Shown here: piece by piece, positions 22,793-34,842 of the stretch
Layout: the number at the start of each line of letters is the position of its first letter
Position numbering within the stretch: the first letter of the stretch is position 1
NCBI GenBank assembly: GCA_903813345.2
Contig: CAIIXF020000006.1
Location: forward strand, 32,711,524 to 32,775,523
DNA length: 64,000 nt
DNA from: Owenia fusiformis
Taxonomy: Eukaryota; Annelida; Polychaeta; Sabellida; Oweniidae
Direction: 5' to 3'
Notes under the pieces: model-generated
The model's database searches: none
Seen by the model: the letters and a program-made list of their open reading frames with translations, nothing else
Told to the model about the DNA's origin: nothing
Position numbers and translations under genes: made by a program

Positions 22793-22880
22793 ATATATTT
22801 ATGTAAAAAAATCAGTAAGAAAGGATAAAAAATGGCAAAAATAGAGCTAACGGTCCAGAAATTCCTGATCACCCCTCGTA

Positions 22881-23925
22881 CATTAACGAAATGGCAATAT
22901 CTCCAGTTCTATTCAGTATTTTTACACCAAATTTTAACAAGTTGTTTAAAGAGAAAATCCTTAGTAAAAATGTATTTCAAGGTATAATATATTCAAGGTA
23001 TAGGTCACAGGGCGTATGTTATTTGCAGTTTTCCCCTAAAAACCGCTCTTTCTCATCCGTCAATTGCAAGTGCAGACCTATACTGGAAACAGTGCGCTTC
23101 TATCTTTTCATTAATAAACCAATTAATATGAAAGGAGAAATAATTTTCTGATAATATGTCAATTTGTCGCCATCTAGTCTTTATCTTACTGTGAGTGACC
23201 TTTAAATAATGAAAGTAACCATACTTAAATGGTAAAATATGTCGACCATACGTTTTCATTTGGTCTTCTCAAGAAGACTAAAAATAAAGATCTGGCAAAT
23301 TGCTGTATATTGAACTGAATTTCCTTTTATCAATCAATTTTTCTGAGGCCAGCTATTGAATGTTTTCCAACTGTTTTGTGATTTCGTTTCATTTTATGGT
23401 ACGCTATTCCCGCAATAGGATTTCAGGAGGATTGGTTTTGAAATATTGTTTTGACATTTGGAGGCCGTCAGGAGGCAATAATGCAAGATAACTCACAATT
23501 TGCCTATTTGTTCAAGTCATGGAATTTTCGAATTCATTGAAGCAAACAATTAAACAATAATGCATATCTGTCTATTTTCATGATAAGCTATCCTGACACC
23601 GATATGTTCTGACTCAATTAAGACGGTTATGCACTCCTTGTTTACAAGGTCTTCAGCCAAATTCAATGGTACAGTTCCAATGAGATTTTGAGATTAAAGG
23701 AAAGTAAATCTTTAAAACACACCTTATAGGGTTGTTTCGGTTTAAAATGCAACCCAGAAATAGGCTAGTCAAACTAATGAAAAAATAAGCTTAACCTAAA
23801 ACAAATTGCCATTAAATTGCAAATTAGTTTTCAAATTAGGTTAGTTGTTTACATTTATTATTTACTAAAAATCTACCAAAACCGAAGTAGTGGAACAATA
23901 TTAAAAATCAAATCAAAGGCATCTT
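22881..23925. other. Stretch without recognised gene
   Basis: Only short ORFs without motifs (22891-23151, 23053-23259). Confidence 0.3.
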
Positions 23926-24367
23926 TACAAATCGTTTTTTGAAAAATATTTTTGACTTTGACGACTTATACATTTTTAAACCTTATGAAACCTACCAATC
24001 TTTTATATGACAAAGTTAGCAAATTCAATTGACTACCCTTAATTGTATTTGAAAGAACTCGGATGGATGAATATTCTCTAATATGACTTGCAGCAAATCT
24101 ACAATTTCCCATTGGTTTACAAGGGAATGTCGATTTTCAAAAATTCATCAGAATTATCATCAATTTTCGACCTATTGTAATTGAGGAAAAAAATTGGGAA
24201 AATTTGGAGGCATAGAAAATGAAGTTACATTCCCATTAATATTATAAGTATTTTCTATAAAGGTTATTTAAATAAAAATCCAAACAAAAAACACGTTTTT
24301 AAACACGGATTTAACACGTAGTTCAATGAGGGAGCCAAGGTTGACAAACTTATGGAGGGGAGTGTAG
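23926..24367 (+). mobile_element. MITE family M1, truncated copy (right half)
   Basis: Matches the interior and one arm of the complete copy at 12001-12879. It includes agaactcggatggatg, atcatcaattttcgacctat, ttaacacgtagttcaatg and the terminal cttatggaggggagtg at 24367. The opposite arm is missing. Confidence 0.82.
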
Positions 24368-25039
24368 GTGCTACAATAACAGAGCCGTCGGTTGAAAGCT
24401 TAGCCCTCAAACTATGGTCACATTTTATCCAGTACCTTTAATATACTGGTTTTCCATAACAAATGTCATGTTCATCCTACAACCCCGTTCAATTTTGAAT
24501 TGTGGTAAATTGAATATATTGTCCATTATAGATGGAATAGTGAGGTGTAAGACTGAGTGCTGTGGAATATCTGATACTGTTTCATCCCATAGTCCCATTG
24601 ATCCGATGTTAGCTTCCCTAATAATCACAGACGTTCATGCAGCAATCGACGTATGATAATGTGGTTTTGGTAGGCTATAATAGTATATCCGTATAGCAAT
24701 GCTTGATATCAGGATCATCTTCAAGGAATTTCGAAATGAAGCTTTGATATTATTTTATGACTTAAGGTGTGTTGGTAATACTCAACTCTGAGTAGATCGC
24801 TCGTAAATAGAAACTTGAGATATATATTTTGATTTACAGCGGGGTTTCCTGGCAAAATATCTCAGCAAACCTCCAGTATAACATCCCATCCCATGTAGCT
24901 ATGTCTATATACAGTACTAGTGACGAAGAACGGGAAATATACATACATGAATGGTTGGAGAAACGACGGATATGAGATTTAGTTAATTCAGATAAAAATG
25001 AGAAGTTATACATTGTAGTAAAACAAGGATTTACGATTC
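24368..25039. other. Stretch without recognised gene
   Basis: Overlapping ORFs on both strands at 24414-24656 have no recognisable motif. One is probably a shadow, and neither is supported. Confidence 0.25.
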
Positions 25040-25880
25040 AGCCGATGATAATGGAAACTAGACAACAGCGACGCCAAAGCGTGGCAAGTCCCATCGAACA
25101 GTAATACCTGGCAGTTTTCCAGATTCGTTCTACTACTTGTTCAGTTATTGCAAAAATCATAAAATAACACGCATAAAAATGGCCACCATTTTCAAAATAG
25201 TCGCTCACTAGCCAAGTCGTCATCATAAAGTGTAATATGCTTCTAAGTAGGTACATATAAAATTTCAACAAAATTACACACATACACGTAAATGGCGGCC
25301 ATTTTTTGAAAAGGTCACCGAGTAGGCAAAAGTGTCATTTGACAGGGTGCCATGCTTATAATGAGTACTCACATATCAAATGTGAATAAAATCGCTCCAC
25401 TTTTTCAGTTTCAGCAAGAATTTCAACAATATCCAAAGTGGCCACCTACTAATGTCATAAGACAGTGTACCATGCTTATGAGTATTCTCGTCTCAGATAT
25501 GAGCCAAATCGCTCCACTACTTTTCATGTTACAGTTCAAATGGTAAAATAGCGTGTCAATGGCCGCCATTTTTCAAGATGCCTGTTTCTTAAATATATAC
25601 ATTTCTAGCAATATCAATTTCCTATATAACTTTTTTACAATTAAAACATTGCTAATACAATTTTATATTGCACCTAAATTACTGTAAAATCGGCACTAAA
25701 ATGCACTAAAGCGGCCATTTTGAAAATCGGCTTTCGAGCAAAATTTTTACTCCCATAAAACATATGTGTACAAAATATGAACACAATCGGGCTAGCGATA
25801 TTCGAGTTATCGCCCGGACAGACGTGCATAGGGACGGGGCGATTCCCTATATCCCTCCGAACTTCGTTCGATGGGATAAC
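25040..25880. repeat. Degenerate repeats with GGCCATTTT motifs and a CTTCGTTCG end
   Basis: Motifs such as aatggcggccattttt occur near 25178, 25293, 25436, 25560 and 25712, with similar spacers (catgcttat, aaaatcgctccac). The block ends with cggacagacgtg, ggacggggcgattccctata and cgaacttcgttcgatggga. The same kind of end is seen at 45630-45690. I read this as an interspersed repeat with internal tandem structure. Confidence 0.6.
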
Positions 25881-26484
25881 AATATCCTTAAATCTTAGTC
25901 AGCAGAATTAGAAAATCGTCGTAAGTTTATTCCAAATTCAAAAAGGTGAATATGACCCCTGCGTAAATTCAAATTGTAATTGGAACAGTACATATTGGCA
26001 AATCATGGAGCAGGTTCAAGCATTCGTTCCGCTATCGAATTCAACTGTACGATTCATTGATTGTCGATATAATTAGCAATTTTCATTAATAAATCTCTGA
26101 GAGGAATATTTCCATGTTGGAAATTGTATCAAGAAGAAATCCTTTTTAAAAGGATTGGTATCGATATGGCGAACTGAATTCAACATTGTTTTTCATGCGT
26201 TCATGAGCAACCCATTTGGCTTAATAGTAATGATTATGTTATTTGTCTGTTCCTTATGAATGGTGTATCGGAAGACTGTTAGATGTTAATAAGGTACTTG
26301 CAAAAATATACTAAACAATACAATTAGGATATTCGATGCATTTCTAGGGGTTTGGTAAAGTAGAGTGAAAGGGACTCAATAAAATTGAAAGTTAAACGAG
26401 ACTTACCTTGGTAAGTTGAAGTTTGACTGTAGTTCTACCGAACTGTATGCAGGAACAAAGAGATTATATGAAATACACTTAAAC
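25881..26484. other. Stretch without recognised gene
   Basis: Nothing supported. Confidence 0.3.
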
Positions 26485-26850
26485 AGTTTTGGAAGGAACT
26501 TCCATTCTTCAGTATAATTACAGATATTCCAAGCAGTGTAAGGCTGGAATATACCTGTGTTCTATTTGGGAGGAACTCCCATTACCAACAATTAAATGAT
26601 TCCAAGCATTTAATCTACATGTCTACAGGCATCCTATTTTTGAGAGGAACTCCCTTTATAGTCAACTATTGGCTGGCTCCAATTTTACCAACACTCGCAT
26701 GCTAGCCATTTGACATCCTTACCTTTGAGGTTTCATTTTTGGAAGGAACTCCCTTTTTAGTCAACAGTTGGATGATTCCAACTTTGCCAACATTCACATG
26801 CTGGCCATTTGACATCCTCACATTTGAGGTTTCATTTCACTTAAAAAACA
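26485..26850. repeat. Irregular tandem repeat, units of about 75-105 bp
   Basis: The anchor gaggaactccc or ggaaggaact occurs at about 26491, 26569, 26641 and 26741. The last two units share ctccctttwtagtcaac, catgctrgccatttgacatc and ctttgaggtttcattt. Confidence 0.8.
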
Positions 26851-27518
26851 AACCTTTAACGGTTACATATAAAAAATCTTATATTACCAATCTTGCAGTG
26901 TTGGCTTCATTACTTCGTGTAATAGAAAATTGGAGAGACTGTACTTGCATCTGCAACTGGAACATAACTCTAGAACGGGCTCTAGAACCGGTAGCCTAGT
27001 CTTTGAAGACACCAAACCGATTTATTTTCTGGTAACATCCTCTCCTCGGACAATCATCCTATAATTTATCTTACCACAGTCCGCAATTTCTTTTTAATAA
27101 ATAGATTCCTCCGGAACAAATGATATATCCTTTTTCTTTTTTTTAAAAAAAATCTAACATTTAACTTAGGCCATTCATGGCACTTTAAAAAATGAAATTA
27201 TTACGAAATAACATATCTACTTTAAGTAACTAGTTTACTTTCTTTGGTATCTGAATCTAACATTTAATCCTCAAAGGAAAACAAAAGGTAAAATAGCAGC
27301 CATGCTTTCCCCGAATTTTAGACGAAAATATATAATAAAATTACGATTTCTCTGCACCCTGATGTTCAATCAACATCATTCGAATATCTATGTGTTCCTG
27401 ATACGTTTGGGCATCTGGTTATGACAACGTCTACCAAATGTTTGCACGCGAAATTGATTCGTAATTCATGACTGAAATCGGGAAGACAAAAATATGTGAT
27501 ATTCTTTCAGAATTGTGT
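26851..27518. other. Stretch without recognised gene
   Basis: Nothing supported. Confidence 0.3.
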
Positions 27519-27691
27519 ACAAATAGTGACTGCCATTGAGGGAAATAGTGCAAAATATTTTCCTCAAGGGAATATCCTGTCCACTGACATGTTCCCGAGG
27601 CTGCAGGCCGAGGGAACAAGTCAGTGGACAGGATATTCCCGAGAGGAAAATTTTTACACTATTTCCCGAAAATGTGGCAGTCACTATTTGT
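27519..27691. repeat. 173-bp hairpin, family H1 copy 2
   Basis: Arms run from acaaatagtgactgcc to ggcagtcactatttgt. The sequence is similar throughout to 10508-10678, with matching changes in both arms (gtccactgac here against ctacaatgta there). That suggests the arms are kept complementary, or that each copy was made from a palindromic template. Confidence 0.9.
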
Positions 27692-27852
27692 TTTATTATA
27701 TACCTGATAAGTACTCTGTAAACAAAAACAAAATGAGAAGTCTTTTCATTTCAATATCAAATGTTCACAGGTTCTTATTGGCATTTAAAGGCATTTTACC
27801 TTTCAACTCCTATAATCTCAGATTTGGGGGAAGATAAAATGTACTATTGACT

Positions 27853-27954
27853 GGTCACATGACCTAACTGGTGATTAGTACAATTCATCGTCCCTGAAAG
27901 CAGGGATTTAGGACTTTCCAGGGAATTAGTTCATCTATTCCATGTCATGTGACC
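27853..27954. repeat. Second hairpin of the H1-type element
   Basis: ggtcacatgac pairs with gtcatgtgacc 80 bases downstream. It is followed by gccaatgag and ggtatataata, in the same order as cacgtgac, gaccaatcagg and ggtatataata near 11720-11770. So H1 elements appear to consist of hairpin 1, a variable middle, hairpin 2 and a CCAAT/TATA-like right end. Confidence 0.5.
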
Positions 27955-28231
27955 ATGAATAAGCCAATGAGCATCTAGAATACATTTGAGGTATATAATA
28001 ATTTATAATAACACACTTTACAAAAATGTTCCCGAGACACAAATCCATTTGGGTAAGGTTTGTTTTAAAGTCGAAAAGCCCCAATAAGACAATACAAACC
28101 CAGATTAAACCCGGAAGAATGTAGATTTCATGTAATGATTTACGTTCATGTAAACAAGTAAAGAACATATAATCCCCATATAAAACACTGGCCTACGTGA
28201 CATGTAATAACATGTTTAAATTGAAATATTA

Positions 28232-28440
28232 GTCCACGGTATGAAATTTCTAGGACGTCTAATCAAGGAGTTGGTGGCACCATATATGCATAATGATATT
28301 TGAGCTTATATTTAGATACCTACATGTGCCCCGCGTTTTATTTTTGTATAGCCGTGATAAATACGGCGGGCTTTTAGGCCGAATAATGCATGTCATTATC
28401 AGGGGTCAAAAAACGTGTAAAACGTTTTTCGTATTTTTTC
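28232..28440 (+). repeat. Repeat family R1, diverged copy
   Basis: Contains gtccacggtatga, gtggcaccatatatgcataa, atatttagata, cgggcttttaggccg and aggggtcaaaaaacgt in the order seen in the other R1 copies (2041-2262, 49817-50240, 53826-54320). Confidence 0.6.
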
Positions 28441-28980
28441 ATAATTTAAAGTACAAACATTAAAAGAAAATCACATGAAAATATTTTTAATATATACATC
28501 AAGTTTCTTGGCTATAATTTTGCGGTATGTGTTCCTTGAAATAACTTATATATAAAAAATCAAGGTTTCAACATTTTATGTCGTTTTGGAGATATTGGTG
28601 AAGCAATCAATATATTGGCACCTTTATTACCTGTGAATAACATATGGTTATAATATGTCAGTTTTTTACTAAATTAGTTGTAATACATTTTGAGATATGG
28701 ACAGCCGTATTCAGGGGCCAATTGCCAATAAAGGGAGACTCGTTGTTCTTCCTTGTCTAATACCGTCTGCGATTGAAAATTGTTGCATATGGTTGAACAT
28801 GAATTGGTTGCTTATATAAGGACCATATCTTCAACATTTGACTGCATGGATCTTTGAGAAATGTCGGCAATAATGTAAAAATGAATCGATGTAATGCATC
28901 GCAGTGACAAATATAATTGTTGTTATATTATACTGTTTGTTACACATTAATAAAAAATCTGAATTCTGAAGTAACAAAAC
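28441..28980. other. Stretch without recognised gene
   Basis: Nothing supported. Confidence 0.3.
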
Positions 28981-29620
28981 ATGAACACACAAGTGGAAAT
29001 GGAAAAGGCACAGCAACAAATGGAATGTGTTCAAGAGTATACTAATATAAGGGAATATCAAAGCATTAACATGCAAAATGCCAACGCATATTCGTTACAT
29101 ACACCGAACGCCGAATATGTACTGTCAATGGACTTTATGTTGGAAACTATAACAATATGTCATACCACTCTTGGTGGTGACATAAGAAACACTAGCAATC
29201 CCAAAGTCAAACGTTTATCAACCCATCCCGACCCACGAGCTAAGTATAAACATCATTCCCAGACCATTACACCAATTGCAAGTAGCACCTCATTATACTC
29301 GAGTCATTACAACACAAATTGAATAAAAATACAAATTGTGAGCCAATACTCATAACAATACTTAAAATATATTAGATATACAATATTTAGAATTTGGTCT
29401 TAATGCTTTGAAATAGAAATTATAATTCGTTTAACGTTTAAAAGGGTCAGCATCCCACTGCAAACCTAAAGCCTTCAGTTTTAGCAATTTAATTGACAAT
29501 GCCTAAAATAATCCCCACATCCTTCAGCATCTCGAGTACATAAACTTAAACGGTCGCAAAATCCAGAAATTATTTTACAAAAAGGAACACTGTTCATTAA
29601 ACAAAACAAAATACCTCAAA
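28981..29620 (-). mobile_element. Old Penelope-like 3' region relic
   Basis: Aligns loosely with 40800-41270 in the same orientation. Shared pieces are gaagtcattacaa/gagtcattacaa, agccaatactcataac, aaagggtca(g/a)catcc, and cacatccttcagcatctc against tacatccttcagcatctc. The plus-strand ORF at 28981-29322 (113 codons) lies mostly on this relic's antisense strand and has no recognised domain, so I do not call it a gene. Confidence 0.5.
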
Positions 29621-29809
29621 TAAAAATCGGTGACTATAGCATTTGGATTCACTCGCATAAACCAATCCTCTCATGAAAGCTCTTATATAGAACTGATAAT
29701 TCGTTTATAAATCACAGGTAATATTGCCTAACATAATGCATTCGCAAAAAAGTAACATCTCACATGAAAAATCAAAAACATAATAGCCACATGAATATAC
29801 TCACAAACA
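29621..29809. other. Short unassigned stretch
   Basis: Nothing supported. Confidence 0.3.
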
Positions 29810-30176
29810 CTAACTTCGACCGTTAATTTGAATTTTTGACCTACCAGGTGCTTGAAAATCAAGGATTGCGAGTCTCATACTGCACCGTTTTTCTTCAAAC
29901 TTAAACCATTAAAAGCAAAACAAAATTGCCATTCTGTCGGTGCATTACTTGATTGTAAAGAGTCCCTCGTTCACGAAGCGTTTTGGTCCCCAGCTGTCAG
30001 AAGGCCTTCTTACAGCTGGGGACCAAAATGCCGCTGGAAGCAGGGTCTCTTATTAAGAGAATAATGTACCATCAGAATGGAACAAGTTTGAAGAAAAACG
30101 GTGCAGAATGAGACTCATAATCCTTGATTTTCAAACATCCGGTAGGTCAAAAATTCAAATTAACGGTCAAAGTTAG
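29810..30176. mobile_element. Foldback element F2, full palindrome
   Basis: The 367-bp sequence is a palindrome from ctaactt(c)gaccgttaat to its reverse complement, centred on aaggcctt near 30009. Both arms include aaaatcaaggatt, gagtctcat, ccgtttttcttcaaactt and, at the centre, tttggtccccagctgt. No target duplication was recognised. A single arm occurs at 34663-34842. Confidence 0.88.
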
Positions 30177-30302
30177 GACCGCGTGCACATAAAAACTTGG
30201 ATTAATCAAACGTTATAGGATGCGCCTCACATACAAAAACAATATAGCATCACAGAGTGCACTATTTGAAAGGAATACCTTTTATAAAATTTCAAATATT
30301 AT

Positions 30303-30842
30303 CACTACTACCCACCTAGTTACACAGACGTATCGTCAGTGTATCATGGCTGAACTACTTCCGGGATTTGAATTTGGTAAGATATTTTTATTTCTCGATT
30401 TACATCTACTTATAAGTCACGATGTGGATTATAATTTGGCTCGAAGTTATGGGAGATAATCTAGTTTGAGAATGTGTCGATGGTTTTAGGTTTGGTATGT
30501 TAACGAAGACGCATTTCACATATTTAGTCCCTCACTTTTGTTACACTGACGACCGGCATTAATATTGCCAATATTACACTGATATTGGTCGATCGTCAGA
30601 GTAACAAAAGCGAGGGACTAAATACCTGAATTGTGTCTTCGTTAACATATAAAACCTAAAACCATCGACACATTCTCAAACAAGACTATCTTCCTTAACT
30701 TCGAGGCAAATTATTATCCACAACGTGACTTATAAGTAGGTGTAAATCGGGAAATAAAAAAATCTTACCGAAACCTAGTCCCGGAAGTAGTTCCGCCATG
30801 ATACACTGACGATACGTCTGTGAAACTAGGTGGGTAGCAGTG
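30303..30842 (-). mobile_element. Foldback element F1, copy 2, with 5-bp target duplication ATTAT
   Basis: 540-bp palindrome, flanked by attat at 30298-30302 and 30843-30847. It is the reverse complement of the copy at 13930-14470, arm for arm. The left arm here carries an ATG at 30346 and the reading MAELLPGFEFG up to a splice-donor-like GGTAAGA at 30376. The right arm carries the mirror ATG at 30799-30797. Central segments cctcrcttttgttacac pair across the middle. No transposase. Confidence 0.92.
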
Positions 30843-30847
30843 ATTAT

Positions 30848-31298
30848 ACAGAATATAGAATGAAATTAAAAGAAACTTGTACTCCCCTAAAATAAAGTGT
30901 ATGGATAGTACTCACAATTAGCAACGACCCAGGGACAATGACTACCACTCCACATAAAACATTAACAATGATATTGAACTTCTTCACTACTTCTTCAGCA
31001 TAGAATTTACTCAGAAATGAGTAATACATGGTATTCAAGTATAAATTAAATTACCTCCTTCATATGTGACATATAATTTCACCCAGAAACTAGTTTTTCT
31101 AGCAATACCCGATATAAAGACAAAAGAGATATAGCCTGGGAGTAGCCATTTTGTCCCAAATTCTATCCAAAATGTCATGAATATGTACGCACAAGTGCCA
31201 AATGCGAAAGACCAAAAATGACAAAACATAGCAGGAAAATGAAATGTCTAAGATCTCATTGCCAAATGGAAAGAAAATCCAACTATCCCAAATCAATA
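30848..31298. other. Stretch without recognised gene
   Basis: Minus-strand ORFs here (30844-31314) are hydrophobic but have no recognised family. Confidence 0.3.
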
Positions 31299-32322
31299 TA
31301 CCTGGGTCAGTCAAAAAGTTCTGTTTATTTATCTCTTACTTTGTCAATTTGAGGAATTACTTCTTGATATTTGGTACATCTATAGAACATATATTTGTAC
31401 AACTATTGGCGAAATATTGTATCTCAACTATGATTGGTTACTGAATTATGGTTGCTATGGTAACAGAATTGTGGGGTACACGGTTCAGCTAAAAAACGTC
31501 ATATTTTTAATGTTTAATTTTAATTTCATTTGGCATCAATTCATTGAACAGTTTTTCATGTTAAAATATCAGATTGTGCAAATTGACAGGTTTTGATGCC
31601 AATTCTATTGTCTTGATGACATCAAAGTCAAGGAAATATTCAATTGTAACAATTTTCAGCTGACATAGATGATTTTCAGGATGAAAAGATGAAAAAGTGA
31701 TAAAGGGATTTTAAGAAAAAATCATGTCAAATATTAATTCTCCTAGCAAGTTGTTAAAGTGGAAGCAAAGAAACTTGATACAGTGTATGGTAGAAAACAG
31801 GAAAACACTACAAGAGACAAATTCACTTGTTAAAGGTGCTTTTGGACAGGATGCTCCAAGATATAATACTGTCCGTAAATGTCCGGTTTGATTCCGATGA
31901 GGCTCTGCGGGCAGCGGTGGGCAAGCGTTTAAATGAATTGTCGGCTGGCGGTTTCAAAGGGGTCTTCAGAGACTGGGTAGAAAGGCACCAAAGGGTCATT
32001 GCTGCAGGAGGCGACTATTTTGAAGGCTAAATAACTAAATTAAACTTAAATATGACATCGGGGACTTAGTTAGAAAGGAGTTTTTAAATATTGAGAGAGT
32101 TTAAAGTATATTTCATGTAATATAACAATGTATGAAAATCAATAAAATTGGGTTGAACCGAGTACATCGCCCTTCTGTTACCATAGCAACCATTATTCAG
32201 TAACCAATGATAGTTGAGATACAATGTTTAGTCTATATTTGCACAAATGTATGTTCTATAGATGTACCAAATATCAAGAAATAATTCCTCAAAATGACAA
32301 AGTAACAGAACTGACCCAAGTA
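31299..32322 (+). mobile_element. Mariner-type deletion derivative with TA target duplication
   Basis: TA at 31299-31300 and 32321-32322 flank ends cytgggtcag. Inverted repeats of about 150-170 bp follow, sharing gatatttggtacatctatag and accatagcaacc in mirror order; the left arm has about 20 extra bases near its tip. The centre encodes only a transposase C-terminus on the plus strand. Confidence 0.88.
31827..32030 (+). pseudogene. Mariner transposase C-terminal fragment
   Basis: The end of this frame reads RFDSDEALRAAVGKRLNELS and then DWVERHQRVIAAGGDYFEG before the stop. RFDSDEE-type, W..R...C/V..GGDYFE endings are characteristic of mariner/IS630-family transposases. The catalytic aspartates, which lie upstream in the family, are absent, and the first 16 or so residues of the frame do not match the family. 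A relic inside the TIR pair at 31299-32322. Confidence 0.8.
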
Positions 32323-32369
32323 CAACGTGAAAGGAAAATGTATCTTACAACACTCACAACAATTCGTAA

Positions 32370-33145
32370 AAGTGCAATTCGCATGGCTTTGGCGACATAT
32401 TGTTTGTGCACAAATGAATAATGCCTGATTTGATAAAAAGTTACAAATTATAAAATGAAGTATGGCTTCCTAAAACTCGAATGGAAAGGTCGGAAACGAG
32501 AGATGTTGGATTGCTGAAAGAATTGAGAGAACCGGTCTTACAAAAAATGATTCGATGTCGTCTTTAAACATCGGAGGCTCGTCTGAAAGATTGGATGTGT
32601 GCAACACTATAAATTTCTCCCAATTCCAATCGGGACTTTGTACGCGATGGGTGAGTTGATATGATTGATAGGGTCACACCTTGGAACAACGATACATATC
32701 GTGAACACAGATGATAAAATATAGATAGTCAATGAAATAAAATATAAATGAGTACCTTTAATTTCGTATAATTCACAATCTCGCCCTGCTGAATGAAATC
32801 GTCTCTAACGGTGTCACTCATCCATCACGAAGGTTGGTTTCTGGTTCTTATTAATGACAGTATGGCTCTCACTTATAAATTTACATTAAGAATAGAACGA
32901 ACATTTGTCAAGTTATGATCGAAACAAAAACTAAATCTTGTTTTCGCAAGGGACGGTTCAAAAAACTAAATTACTATCTTGAATTTCACAAATCTTGCTC
33001 TACTGCATCAAATCGTCCTGAATATAGTCAACCACGAAAGTTGATTTCTGGTTTCTTAATTAATCATTCTAGCGTTCTCATTTATAAAACAATCGATAAT
33101 TAAAACTGAAATATATTATAATGCATTCAATGTTTACTTTCTTAC
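32370..33145 (+). repeat. Interspersed repeat, copy 2 (first copy at 615-1554)
   Basis: 32527-33145 matches 930-1554 with few differences, and 32370-32425 matches 615-665. The two copies are 31.6 kb apart in direct orientation. Copy 2 begins only about 50 bp after the mariner end at 32320. Confidence 0.8.
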
Positions 33146-33299
33146 GGTGCTTTATATATAGCATGTGCAATTCTATGGTTTTATTTACTTAACTAACTGC
33201 ACTATAGAGAATTATCATGTTGAAATCCCGTTTACATAACATAATTTTCATCGTTTTTGTAATTGCTGCAATTTTTAGCCCATTCATTTACGTAACTTA

Positions 33300-33850
33300 A
33301 TTTACATTGACCACTCTCAATATGCCTTTACTAAAGTGTCATTTTTCCAAAAGTTCACAATGGAATTTTCTGATATTGCAGATTTCTATAGCCAATATAT
33401 TGACTTTTAAAAAACCAAACAGGTACATTTCTAAAAAATTCTTATTTTTAATATGCTCACGAAAACTCCATTGAGTCCCATGTTAATTTATCAATATTCA
33501 AAAGATCCCATGCAGAACGGTTAAAGAGCAATAAAGTCAATCTTCCTGGTACGTAAACATAACTTGCATGTCTTCAAAATAAAAAGGGTTACAAGCTGGA
33601 TTCTGTCTAGATCCATAGATATTGGTGTTTGAATTTTGGAAAATTCCCATTGACCGCCATTATAAACTACTACCAATATGGCTTTACTAAAGTGTCCTTT
33701 CTCCAATTTTCTGATATTGCAGATCTGATTTCTATAGCCAATATATTGACTTTTAAAAAACCAAACAGGCACATTTCTAAAACGTTCTTATTTTTTAACA
33801 AATTTACCCCTTAAGTTGACCGAAAATCCCCATTGGCGGCCATTATAAAC
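33300..33850. repeat. Imperfect tandem duplication, period about 350 bp
   Basis: 33330-33460 and 33675-33790 share gcctttactaaagtgtc/gctttactaaagtgtc, attttctgatattgcaga, tctatagccaatatattgac and aaaaccaaacaggyacattt. A third start (ggcggccattataaactgct, catggctttac) lies at 33828. The ORFs at 33521-33814 are read across it. Confidence 0.85.
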
Positions 33851-34662
33851 TGCTATAAACATGGCTTTACGAATAAACGGTCAAGTCAAGTAACTTAGTC
33901 AACATTCGATATTCGTATGTTCATCAATATTTACTAAGAATGGTGCCACAATTGAAGTAAACCTCTGATTAATTATTTTCAATAAACCTATCAGCAAACG
34001 TGTAAATGATAATTTTGATGTTCTGTTACATATCGGTGAAGCAATCTTGGGGATAAGGCCTAAATTTCTGATTTTCCACCGTGTCCCTGTATACCCCTAC
34101 TTCAAAAGAGGTATGTTATTTCTCATTTTTTATTAAGAACCAACCATAAATGTATTTTTTCTTGTTTACATAAAGAATGAACTTTCTGTTTTCAAATATT
34201 GAAAGATGGTACTGCATTTATTTGTTCATGATATGGAGCAAACAAATGCGTGTCAATTTACACTGTAATATCCTACATACTTAAAATCCATGTTTTCAAA
34301 TGGATTCATGTTTGTCAAAGAACGTAAATGAGGATATGCGGTTTGAAAAACTGACAACATGTTTCAAGTTCTTACAATTTTTGGTTAAAACAAATATTTT
34401 GAAAGTTGTGATTTCGAATGTAATATCCTACTCAATGAAATTTGTGAATTTTTTCTTTCGGAATGCACATTGCTGGATCACAGAACCTTGCCTTGTTCGA
34501 GATGCACGAAAAGTGTATTGTTAATACTTGACGTCGTTGGGATATTTGGATGTGATTGACGTTTTCGTTCCTACCACTGTAACTTCCAACTTAATATTTG
34601 AACGCCAAATATCACGCGGTAGTATCTCTTCGGGACGTATCGAAACCACTCCGTCCCGAAAA
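33851..34662. other. Stretch without recognised gene
   Basis: The ORF at 34300-34524 has no recognisable motif. Confidence 0.3.
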
Positions 34663-34842
34663 ACCGTTAATTTGAATTTAAAACCTACCCCAGTGTTTGA
34701 AAATCAAGGATTGTGAGTCTCACACTTCACCGTTTTTCTTCAAACTTGTTCCATACAAAGCTTCACAGAAATACCTTTCAGTAGATACATTGTTTTCGTG
34801 TACAAAGTACCTCGTTTTAGCGGCGTTTTGGTCCCCAGCTGT
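34663..34842 (+). mobile_element. Foldback element F2, single left arm
   Basis: Matches one arm of 29810-30176 from accgttaatttgaattt to gttttggtccccagctgt and stops at the palindrome centre of the complete copy. The other arm is absent, as expected if palindrome deletion or partial copying occurred. Confidence 0.8.

Larger units (their letters stand above)
21194..22878 (+). mobile_element. Mariner-type element with long inverted repeats, interrupted by a Penelope fragment
   Basis: The left end cgaggggtgatcaggaattt (from 21194) is matched by the reverse complement at the right end (to 22878), with TA following at 22879-22880. The inverted arms extend several hundred bases: accatggtaac, gtggagctcag, gacggtctgtatc and their complements occur in mirror order from 21350-21620 and 21795-22065. 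The centre carries a decayed transposase C-terminus. The right arm is split near 22140 by a Penelope 3' fragment. Non-functional. Confidence 0.82.

Noticed and set aside
24414-24656. Overlapping sense and antisense ORFs of 80 and 67 codons
   Set aside because: No domain, no supporting composition, and one strand is a shadow of the other.
28981-29322. 113-codon ORF with a plausible-looking peptide
   Set aside because: It lies largely antisense to a Penelope-like 3' relic and has no known domain. Kept only as part of that relic.
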